Shown piece after piece: positions 1-4,783 of a stretch of DNA of 5,589 nt. The position numbers and the translations under genes are program-made. Positions within the stretch are counted from its first letter, which is position 1. Each line of letters starts with the position of its first letter. The DNA is from Anaerolineae bacterium (GTDB lineage: Bacteria > Chloroflexota > Anaerolineae > JAADDB01). The notes beneath the pieces are model-generated. The model was not told the origin of the DNA, searched no databases, and was given only the letters and a program-made list of their open reading frames with translations. The stretch covers positions 1-5,589 of the forward strand of contig WGAA01000157.1 in NCBI GenBank assembly GCA_015489285.1. Reading direction: 5' to 3'.

Positions 1-1
1 C

Positions 2-316
2 GGGCGCATCGCCGCGGAACTGGGCGCGCGCATCATCAAGACCTACTACTGCGAGAACTTCGAGCGGGTCGTCAACACCTGCCCCGTGCCCGTGGTCATC
101 GCCGGTGGCAAGAAGATCCCCGAGAAGGACGCGCTGACCATGGCCTACAACGCACTTCAGGCCGGAGCTGCGGGCGTGGACATGGGCCGCAACATCTTCC
201 AATCCGAGGACCCGGTAGCCATGATCCAGGCCGTGCGCGCCCTCGTCCACGAAAACGCCACCCCGGACGAAGCCTACGAACTCTTCCTGGAACTGAAGCA
301 TGGGGGAAACGATTAA
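2..316 (+). CDS. Class I aldolase, LsrF/DhnA-type (5' truncated by window edge)
   Basis: This is the last 104 residues of a class I (Schiff-base) aldolase of the DeoC/LsrF/DhnA (beta/alpha)8-barrel family. Its start lies left of the window. Visible signatures, numbered from the first in-window codon: ARIIKTYYCENF with K13 as the likely Schiff-base lysine (it aligns with the catalytic Lys near residue 203 of the 291-aa E. coli LsrF), the VVIAGGKK loop (about 34-41), and GVDMGRNIFQS (about 61-71), the C-terminal phosphate-binding segment of this barrel. Similarity to LsrF, the thiolase-like enzyme of phospho-AI-2 breakdown, is strong over the fragment. The same fold also covers archaeal-type fructose-bisphosphate aldolase and ADH synthase (2-amino-3,7-dideoxy-D-threo-hept-6-ulosonate synthase), so the substrate is not settled. 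The next gene on the strand is a dehydrogenase, which suggests a carbohydrate-catabolic operon rather than AI-2 processing. The final codons AAC GAT TAA lie inside the downstream heptad repeat. Family call is firm; exact reaction is unknown. Confidence 0.85.
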   Translation, partial: GRIAAELGARIIKTYYCENFERVVNTCPVPVVIAGGKKIPEKDALTMAYNALQAGAAGVDMGRNIFQSEDPVAMIQAVRALVHENATPDEAYELFLELKHGGND

Positions 317-341
317 CGATTGACGATTGACGATTAAAGGG
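307..341. repeat. Heptad repeat tract A, overlapping the aldolase stop
   Basis: Successive heptads AAACGAT, TAACGAT, TGACGAT, TGACGAT, then TAAAGGG, in exact 7-bp register. The second heptad contains the aldolase stop codon (TAA 314-316), so the repeat extends into the 3' end of the coding sequence. The consensus TNACGNN is shared with the three later tracts. Function unknown. Confidence 0.8.
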
Positions 342-447
342 TCAGCGCAAGGACAAGGCTGTCCCAGCAGCGCCAACATGAATAACGAGTAATGAAGTAA
401 CGAGTAAAGGGTTGGCACGAGGAGAAGGTTGGCCCAGCAGCGCCAAC
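335..447. repeat. Pair of 43-bp imperfect direct repeats with heptad tract B between them
   Basis: Copy 1 is 335-377 and copy 2 is 405-447. They are the same length with 7 mismatches by my alignment (36/43 identical) and start 70 bp apart. Both begin TAAAGGGT and end CCCAGCAGCGCCAAC. Between them lies heptad tract B (TAACGAG 383-389, TAATGAA 390-396, one extra G, TAACGAG 398-404), which runs in register into copy 2, just as tract A runs into copy 1. The larger unit is therefore heptads plus 43-bp module, repeated twice. No open reading frame or transposase is associated. Intergenic mobile or amplified repeat; function unknown. Confidence 0.8.
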
Positions 448-448
448 C
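427..448 (+). repeat. Hairpin in the second 43-bp repeat copy
   Basis: GGTTGGC (427-433) and GCCAACC (442-448) are perfect inverse complements around an 8-nt loop CCAGCAGC. No T-run follows, so it is a poor intrinsic terminator. The equivalent left arm in copy 1 is GGCTGTC and does not pair with its right arm, so the structure is not conserved between copies. It might stabilise the 3' end of an aldolase transcript, but that is speculation. Confidence 0.4.
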
Positions 449-458
449 CGGCCCTAAG

Positions 459-507
459 TTACGCATCACGCATTACGCATCACGTATCACGTATCACGCA
501 TCACGTC
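459..507. repeat. Heptad repeat tract C (seven copies)
   Basis: Seven uninterrupted heptads in register: TTACGCA, TCACGCA, TTACGCA, TCACGTA, TCACGTA, TCACGCA, TCACGTC. All fit TNACGNN. It is the longest and cleanest tract in the intergenic region and shows variation between neighbouring copies rather than identical units. The 33 bp that follow (508-540) contain no recognised element. Confidence 0.9.
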
Positions 508-540
508 CTGCGCCAGAAGCGCTGACTCACCCCTCGCGCC

Positions 541-568
541 TGACGCATGACGTGTGACGCATGACAAG
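541..568. repeat. Heptad repeat tract D, abutting the dehydrogenase RBS
   Basis: TGACGCA, TGACGTG, TGACGCA, TGACAAG in 7-bp register. The last, degenerate heptad supplies the first bases of the AAGGA ribosome-binding site of the next gene. This tract also creates the in-frame ATG at 561, which I reject as a start. Confidence 0.8.
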
Positions 569-570
569 GA
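566..570 (+). promoter_or_regulatory. Ribosome-binding site deciding the dehydrogenase start
   Basis: AAGGA lies 8 nt before ATG 579, ideal Shine-Dalgarno spacing. It lies downstream of the alternative in-frame ATG at 561, so it can only serve 579. The protein from 579 begins MKVAMYYRNDDVRIEE, the usual first beta-strand of medium-chain dehydrogenases. Confidence 0.8.
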
Positions 571-578
571 CATTGCCC

Positions 579-1625
579 ATGAAAGTCGCTATGTACTATC
601 GCAACGACGACGTGCGCATCGAAGAGATGCCCGTCCCCAAGATCGGACCGGGGGAACTCCTGGTCAAAGTAACCGCCAGCGGCATCTGCGGCTCCGACGT
701 GATGGAGTGGTACCGCATCAAAAAGGCCCCGCGCGTCCTGGGCCACGAAGTCGCGGCGGAAATCGTGGAAGTGGGCGAGGGAGTCCAGGGTTTCCACGTG
801 GGCCAGCGTGTGGTGGTGACCCACCACGTGCCCTGCAACAACTGTCTCTACTGCCAGCGAGGGCAACACACCCTGTGTGACACCCTCCACAGCACCACCT
901 TCGACCCCGGGGGCTTTGCCGAATACCTGCGCGTGCCCGCCATCAACGTGGAAAAAGGCGGCGTCGTCCCCATCCCCGACGAAGTCTCCAACGACGCGGC
1001 CACCTTCACCGAACCTCTGGGCTGCGCGGTGCGGGGCATGAGGGAGATCGGCTTCCAGCCCGCGCGCACCGTCCTGGTCCTGGGTAGCGGCCTGGCCGGG
1101 ATGCTGAACATCAAGTTGGCCAAGGCCCTGGGCGCGGGCCGCATCATCGCCACGGACATCAACGACTTCCGCCTGGACATGGCGAAGAAGGCCGGGGCCG
1201 AAGTGGTCATCAACGCGGCCAAAGAAGACGTGGTCGCCCGTGTCTGGAAAGCCAACGGCGGCCGGGGCGCGGATTACGTCATCGTCTGTGCCGCCGCGCC
1301 GCCCGTGTTCCGTCAAGCCCTCGACGCGGCCGACCGGGGCGCGACCATCCTCCTCTTCGCCATTCTCAAGCCGGGCGTAGAAGTCCCCTTCCACGTCTAC
1401 GACTTCTGGCACCGGGGTCTGACCCTCAAAGGGACCTATGCGGCCGCTCCCCGCGACCTGAACGAAGCCATGGAACTCCTGCGGACCCGCCGCGTCGAAG
1501 TGGAAGACATGATCACCCACCGCCTGCCCCTGGAGCAGGCCCAAGAGGGATTCCGCCTGGTCGCCGCGGCCAAAGACTCCATGAAAGTCATCCTCTATCC
1601 CCACGGCGTGCCGGACGCCCCATGA
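579..1625 (+). CDS. Zinc-dependent medium-chain alcohol/polyol dehydrogenase
   Basis: A complete 348-aa cytoplasmic NAD(P)-dependent dehydrogenase of the MDR superfamily (threonine/sorbitol dehydrogenase-like), oxidising a secondary alcohol or polyol. The GroES-like catalytic domain occupies about 1-150. Catalytic-zinc candidates are C37 (SGICGSD), H56-E57 (VLGHE) and E145 (TEPLGC). Structural zinc is held by C86, C89, C92 and C100. The Rossmann domain carries VLGSGLAG (167-174), and the acidic D193 (IIATDIND) at the end of the next strand favours NAD+ over NADP+. Length is normal and no key zinc ligand is missing. After CGSD the protein reads VMEWY, without the histidine found there in many relatives (CGSDLH), which may mark a subgroup with a different proton relay or substrate. 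The upstream same-strand neighbour is the LsrF-like aldolase, so the two may act on one pathway, for example dehydrogenating a substrate later cleaved. No promoter is evident in the repeat-filled gap, so read-through from upstream is possible. Substrate unknown. Confidence 0.93.
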   Translation: MKVAMYYRNDDVRIEEMPVPKIGPGELLVKVTASGICGSDVMEWYRIKKAPRVLGHEVAAEIVEVGEGVQGFHVGQRVVVTHHVPCNNCLYCQRGQHTLCDTLHSTTFDPGGFAEYLRVPAINVEKGGVVPIPDEVSNDAATFTEPLGCAVRGMREIGFQPARTVLVLGSGLAGMLNIKLAKALGAGRIIATDINDFRLDMAKKAGAEVVINAAKEDVVARVWKANGGRGADYVIVCAAAPPVFRQALDAADRGATILLFAILKPGVEVPFHVYDFWHRGLTLKGTYAAAPRDLNEAMELLRTRRVEVEDMITHRLPLEQAQEGFRLVAAAKDSMKVILYPHGVPDAP

Positions 1626-1636
1626 TTCGCCTTACA

Positions 1637-1661
1637 GGGCCCCACACGGGAGGTGGGGCCC
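1637..1661. terminator. Hairpin between convergent genes, possible bidirectional terminator
   Basis: GGGCCCCAC (1637-1645) and GTGGGGCCC (1653-1661) form a perfect 9-bp GC-rich stem with a 7-nt loop ACGGGAG. It occupies most of the 38-bp gap between the dehydrogenase stop and the stop of the opposing amidotransferase gene, the expected place for a shared terminator. The flanks have no true T-run on either strand (ACCTATTCC on +, TGTAAGG on -), so termination may be weak or factor-assisted. Confidence 0.6.
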
Positions 1662-1663
1662 AC

Positions 1664-2407
1664 CTATTCCTTTGCGTCCCCCTTCTTCTCCCTCTGCAAG
1701 AGCTCCATAAAGCGGGGGAGGAGCTTCTCGGTCTCGGGGCTGGGGCGGAACGTGTCCAGGAGGGCCCGAGTCTCTTCGGGGGATAGATACGCCTTGTAGA
1801 CCTGCACGTAGCGCAAGAACCGTTGCCGGTTCTCCTCCACCGTCAACTCCGGGTGAAACTGCGTCGCCCATATGAGCTTGCCCGGCACCCGGAACGCCTG
1901 ATAAGGGCTCCTTTCCGAGTATGCCAGGGACACCACCCCCGGCGGCAACCGTTCGGCCCGTTCCTTGTGTCCCAACTGGGCCCAGAACACGGGGGGAAGA
2001 ATGCGGAACAACTCATCCTGTTGGCCCTCCGGAGTCAGATAAACGGGGAACGTTCCCACCTCCATGTTGGCCTCATCCCGCACGATCTTTCCTCCCAGGG
2101 CCTCCACAAGCAGGTGGAACCCGAAACAGGAGGCGAACATGGGGTGGCCCAACTCCACGATCTCCACCAGGCGGCTCAACGTCGCGTCGAAGGAGGGGAG
2201 ATTCCGCTTCGTCACGTCGAAATGCCCCGCGCCGCCGATGAGCAGCGCGTCGAAGGACAACACATACTCCAGCGCGGGAGGACCTTCCAGGAGGCTGTGG
2301 GGCACGACCGCGTCCAGGGGAAGATTCAGGCGCGCGGCAAAGGACATCCGTTCCTCAACCCGCGCGGGATCGTCTACATACCGAGCTTGCAAGAGGAGAA
2401 ACCGCAC
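1664..2407 (-). CDS. Class I glutamine amidotransferase (GATase1 family), stand-alone
   Basis: A 247-aa cytosolic protein of the class I glutamine amidotransferase fold, which hydrolyses glutamine (or a gamma-glutamyl compound) through a Cys-His-Glu triad. Candidate triad: C94 in FASCFGFHLL, with H185 and E187 in ATQFHPE. Other family marks are LLIGGAGHFDV (55-65) and the segment around GHKERAERLPPGV (146-158) to SPYQAFR (167-173), typical of the GMP-synthase-like single-domain proteins. The usual nucleophile elbow is G-x-C-x-G-H-Q; here it is S-C-F-G-F-H, so the glutamine-contacting Q is a histidine (codon CAC). No synthetase or acceptor partner lies nearby, so the ammonia acceptor is unknown; a gamma-glutamyl hydrolase role is possible. 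The GTG start at 2407 is chosen because GAGGTG sits 9 nt upstream and the product begins with the first core strand (MRFLLLQARY). The frame stays open upstream to 2569, but only by reading the tRNA gene. Family confident, role not. Confidence 0.88.
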   Translation of the reverse strand: MRFLLLQARYVDDPARVEERMSFAARLNLPLDAVVPHSLLEGPPALEYVLSFDALLIGGAGHFDVTKRNLPSFDATLSRLVEIVELGHPMFASCFGFHLLVEALGGKIVRDEANMEVGTFPVYLTPEGQQDELFRILPPVFWAQLGHKERAERLPPGVVSLAYSERSPYQAFRVPGKLIWATQFHPELTVEENRQRFLRYVQVYKAYLSPEETRALLDTFRPSPETEKLLPRFMELLQREKKGDAKE

Positions 2408-2416
2408 TTCGACCTT

Positions 2417-2422
2417 CACCTC
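2417..2422 (-). promoter_or_regulatory. Ribosome-binding site for the amidotransferase GTG start
   Basis: On the - strand GAGGTG (2422 to 2417) precedes GTG 2407-2405 by 9 nt. An in-frame GTG also overlaps this motif (2419-2417) but has no suitably spaced Shine-Dalgarno, so the start at 2407 is preferred. Confidence 0.7.
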
Positions 2423-2432
2423 ACCGGGATTC

Positions 2433-2475
2433 CCGACCGTCGTAGTGGCACGGAAAGGGGCGACAACGCGGTCGG
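2433..2475 (-). promoter_or_regulatory. Inverted repeat in the amidotransferase leader
   Basis: CCGACCG and CGGTCGG (- strand; + coordinates 2469-2475 and 2433-2439) are perfect 7-bp inverse complements separated by 29 nt. The structure fills most of the gap between the tRNA 3' end and the amidotransferase Shine-Dalgarno. It could be a leader hairpin affecting processing or translation, a protein-binding site, or chance in GC-rich DNA. No known riboswitch class is recognised. Confidence 0.3.
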
Positions 2476-2486
2476 CAATAAAAAAG

Positions 2487-2560
2487 TGGGCGGTACAGGA
2501 CTCGAACCTGTGACCTCCTCCTTGTAAGGGAGGCGCTCTAACCAACTGAGCTAACCGCCC
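2487..2560 (-). tRNA. tRNA-Val (anticodon UAC)
   Basis: A 74-nt cloverleaf that can be folded by eye. The 7-bp acceptor stem is GGGCGGT/ACCGCCC. The D arm is GCTC-AGTTGGTTA-GAGC. The anticodon stem CCTCC/GGAGG encloses loop CTTACAA, giving anticodon TAC, which reads GUA and other valine codons. The T arm is ACAGG-TTCGAGT-CCTGT, and the discriminator is A at 2487. The 3' CCA is not encoded (the next bases are CTT), so it must be added by nucleotidyltransferase. Immediately downstream is a T-rich run (CTTTTTATT, 2486 to 2478) that could end transcription. A strong promoter lies just upstream. The amidotransferase gene begins 79 nt beyond the tRNA end on the same strand and might be partly co-transcribed. 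Confidence 0.97.
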
Positions 2561-2574
2561 GCGACGCAAGGCCT

Positions 2575-2603
2575 ATTATAGCGGGGGGATACGGGCCGAG
2601 CAA
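2575..2603 (-). promoter_or_regulatory. Sigma70-type promoter for tRNA-Val
   Basis: On the - strand a perfect -10 box TATAAT occupies 2580 to 2575. Exactly 17 bp upstream is TTGCTC (2603 to 2598), a partial -35 match that keeps the TTG. The predicted transcription start near 2568 would leave a leader of about 7-8 nt before the mature tRNA 5' end at 2560, typical of tRNA promoters. The 7-mer GACTTGC occurs twice in direct orientation (2623-2617 and 2606-2600), once overlapping the -35 region. The -10 is convincing; the -35 is weaker. Confidence 0.75.
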
Positions 2604-2641
2604 GTCGTCGAGCCGCGCAAGTCAACCCTTTATCGCACCTC

Positions 2642-4783
2642 TCAATCCTTCTTCAACAACACCGCTCGTCCTCGCCCCTCCCCCTCATCGGGCCCGACGA
2701 CCCCCATCTCCTCCAGCGTCTCCAGGAGCTTCTGCGCTCCGTGGAAGCCCACGGGGAGCTTCCGTTGCAACAGGGACGGGGATACCCGATCGTACCCGCG
2801 GATGACCTCCAGGGCCTGCTCCACGAGGGACTTCTCCTTGGGCAACTCCACATGCTTCCACGGCACATCCACATCCGAGGCCACCCCTTCCCGCTGTTGC
2901 CACCACGTGACCACCCGTTCGATCTCCTCATCGGAGACGTAGGCGCCTTGCAAGCGCAGCGGACTGGGACGGTCCGGGGGGAGGAAGAGGGCATCCCCCT
3001 GCCCCAGGAGGGCCTCCGCGCCGGGCATATCCAGAATGACGCGCGAGTCCACCTGGGAAGCCACCGCGAAGGCCAGGCGCGCGGGGAAGTTCGCCTTGAT
3101 CAGCCCGGTGATCACGTCCACACTCGGCCGCTGGGTGGCCACGACCAGGTGAATGCCCGTGGCGCGGGCCATCTGGGCCAGACGGGTCAACAGGTGTTCC
3201 GCCTCGCCCTTCGTGGCCAGCATGATATCGGCCAACTCGTCGATTACGATGGCGATGTACGCCAGGGTGGGCTTCTTGTGTTCCTTGGCCCAGCGGTTGT
3301 ACGCCTCGATGTTGCGCACCTTAGCCTGGCGGAAGAGCCGGTAACGGTCGTCCATTTGCAGGGCGGCCCACGTGAGCGCGCGCAGCGTATCCTCCACATC
3401 CGTCACCACCGGACCCAGCAGGTGGGGGACGCCGTTGAAGTTCGTGAGTTCCACCCGTTTCGGGTCCACCAGCAGGAGGCGGAGGTCGTGGGGCGTGTTT
3501 CGCATGAGCCAGGTGACGAGCATGGCGCTGATGGCCACCGACTTCCCCGACCCGGTCGCGCCGGCGATGAGCAGGTGGGGCAACTTGGCCAGGTCGGAGA
3601 CCACCGGGTTCCCCGTCACATCGCGGCCCAGGGCCAGGGCCAGCGGGCTGCGGATGCGCTGGAAGGCCTCGGACGCGAGCAACCCGCCCAGGCGCACGAC
3701 TTCCACCTCGGGGTTGGGCACCTCGATGCCCACGTAAGGCTTCCCGGGCACCGGCGCCTCGATGCGGATGGGCGCGGCGGCCAACGTCAGCGCCAGATCC
3801 GTCTCACGGGCGAGGATTTGACGCACGGAGACGCGGCGCACCTTCCCCCCCTGCTTCTTCGTCAGGGGTTGGATGCAGAATTGGGTCACCGCGGGGCCCT
3901 GGTGGATCTCCACCACCCGGACGGGGATGCCGAAACTCTCCAACGTGCGCCGGATGCGTTCCGCGCGGCGGCGCACATCCTGGGATAAGGTGCCGCTGCC
4001 CATGGTATCCCGTTCCAGGAGGCTCAGCGGGGGCAGGCCGGACCCCACATCCACCAGGAACGCCTCCTCCTGCGGCCCCTCGCTCCCCGAGTCCTCCCGT
4101 CGAGCCCGCCATCCCTCCAGCCACCGGCGCACCCGGGACGGCCCCTCGCGGTGGGGTTTAGGACGCCGGGGGAGATGCCACCCCAACCAGGGGCCCACCT
4201 GCGCGCGCAACCACAACTCCCACGTGGCGAACACATCCCGGTCCACCGTCCAGGGGGCGAACCGGAGGAGCAGATACGCGCTGAGGAGGCCCATACCGCC
4301 GAGGAGCGCGCCCGCGACGTCTCGCCCGCCCAAGCGCGTCAGGGCCGCGAACACACTCCAGCCCACCCAACCGGCGATCTCCCGGGCCCGTTCGGGCGTC
4401 GATGCGGACGCGTACGCCGCGGCGCCCAGGGCCGTGAACAGCCCCAGCTCCCATCCCAGGAGCCATCGGGGATCCAGGCGGCGAAGTTCGCGGAGGTCTG
4501 CGGGATAGCGGGTCAGGAGCGCGGTCAGCAACGCCAGGGGGAAAGCGGCCCATCCCCACAGGCCCTGCCACACGTTCCAGAGGGCATGAGCCGGGGCCAG
4601 GGGAAGGAAGGCGAGGCCCCATCCGAGGAGGGGCAGGAGGAAAAGCCACCGCGCGCGGGCCCCCCTGAGACGGGTGTAGCCCCGCTCCAGCGTCTCCGTT
4701 ATCTTCCCCACTCGCTTTCGGAACCCCGGCTTCAGTGGTCGAGAAGAGCGATAGCGTCGTTTCGGGCGTCTGCGTCGTTTCAA
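2642..4783 (-). CDS. ftsK: DNA translocase FtsK (FtsK/SpoIIIE family)
   Basis: A 713-aa membrane-anchored ATP-driven DNA pump that clears chromosome ends from the division septum and, in well-studied bacteria, activates XerCD at dif. The N-terminus is very basic (MKRRRRPKRRYR), followed by about four membrane segments (roughly 46-65, 75-91, 107-125, 157-175). The linker of about 75 residues (176-250) is charged and short compared with the long E. coli linker. The alpha domain starts near 260. The motor holds Walker A GATGSGKS (408-415), LLLVDPKRVEL (436-446), Walker B IVIDELAD (512-519) and ATQRPSVDVITG (549-560). The C-terminal gamma winged helix (about 652-710, RVSPSLLQRKL...LEEMGVVGP) would read KOPS-like polarity sequences. 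I choose TTG at 4783: its TTGA overlaps the stop of the upstream S1 gene and GGGA lies 5 nt before it. The frame is open back to an ATG at 4909, but that stretch reads the S1 gene out of frame. A later GTG at 4711 would remove the basic tail. Identity is very secure; the start is fairly secure. Confidence 0.97.
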   Translation of the reverse strand: MKRRRRPKRRYRSSRPLKPGFRKRVGKITETLERGYTRLRGARARWLFLLPLLGWGLAFLPLAPAHALWNVWQGLWGWAAFPLALLTALLTRYPADLRELRRLDPRWLLGWELGLFTALGAAAYASASTPERAREIAGWVGWSVFAALTRLGGRDVAGALLGGMGLLSAYLLLRFAPWTVDRDVFATWELWLRAQVGPWLGWHLPRRPKPHREGPSRVRRWLEGWRARREDSGSEGPQEEAFLVDVGSGLPPLSLLERDTMGSGTLSQDVRRRAERIRRTLESFGIPVRVVEIHQGPAVTQFCIQPLTKKQGGKVRRVSVRQILARETDLALTLAAAPIRIEAPVPGKPYVGIEVPNPEVEVVRLGGLLASEAFQRIRSPLALALGRDVTGNPVVSDLAKLPHLLIAGATGSGKSVAISAMLVTWLMRNTPHDLRLLLVDPKRVELTNFNGVPHLLGPVVTDVEDTLRALTWAALQMDDRYRLFRQAKVRNIEAYNRWAKEHKKPTLAYIAIVIDELADIMLATKGEAEHLLTRLAQMARATGIHLVVATQRPSVDVITGLIKANFPARLAFAVASQVDSRVILDMPGAEALLGQGDALFLPPDRPSPLRLQGAYVSDEEIERVVTWWQQREGVASDVDVPWKHVELPKEKSLVEQALEVIRGYDRVSPSLLQRKLPVGFHGAQKLLETLEEMGVVGPDEGEGRGRAVLLKKD

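Noticed and set aside
320..332. Two TTGACG motifs resembling -35 boxes.
   Set aside because: They are products of the TGACGAT heptads, and no -10-like hexamer lies 16-18 bp downstream of either.
335..447. CRISPR-like repeat-spacer-repeat layout (two 43-bp repeats with a 27-bp gap).
   Set aside because: There are only two diverged copies, the gap is itself heptad repeat and not a unique spacer, and no cas genes are seen.
561..578. In-frame ATG at 561 as the dehydrogenase start.
   Set aside because: It lies in heptad tract D and has no Shine-Dalgarno before it; AAGGA at 566-570 correctly serves ATG 579.
501..1604. A long open frame (367 codons) on the - strand opposite the dehydrogenase gene.
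   Set aside because: It is exactly antisense to a clear zinc dehydrogenase, is rich in H, G, D and F as expected from the complement of a GC-biased gene, and shows no domain.
2487..2560. tRNA gene as an integration site for a mobile element.
   Set aside because: No integrase and no direct duplication of the tRNA 3' end is visible in the window; the neighbours on both sides are housekeeping-type genes.
2408..2569. N-terminal extension of the amidotransferase frame up to an ATG at 2569.
   Set aside because: The extension is the translation of the tRNA-Val gene (the familiar false peptide LAQLVRAPP...GGGHRFESCTAHF). The family's first strand begins at the GTG at 2407, which has its own Shine-Dalgarno.
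2741..3988. A 415-codon open frame on the + strand.
   Set aside because: It lies entirely antisense to the FtsK motor and linker, is histidine/arginine/glutamine-rich and has no recognisable domain or RBS.
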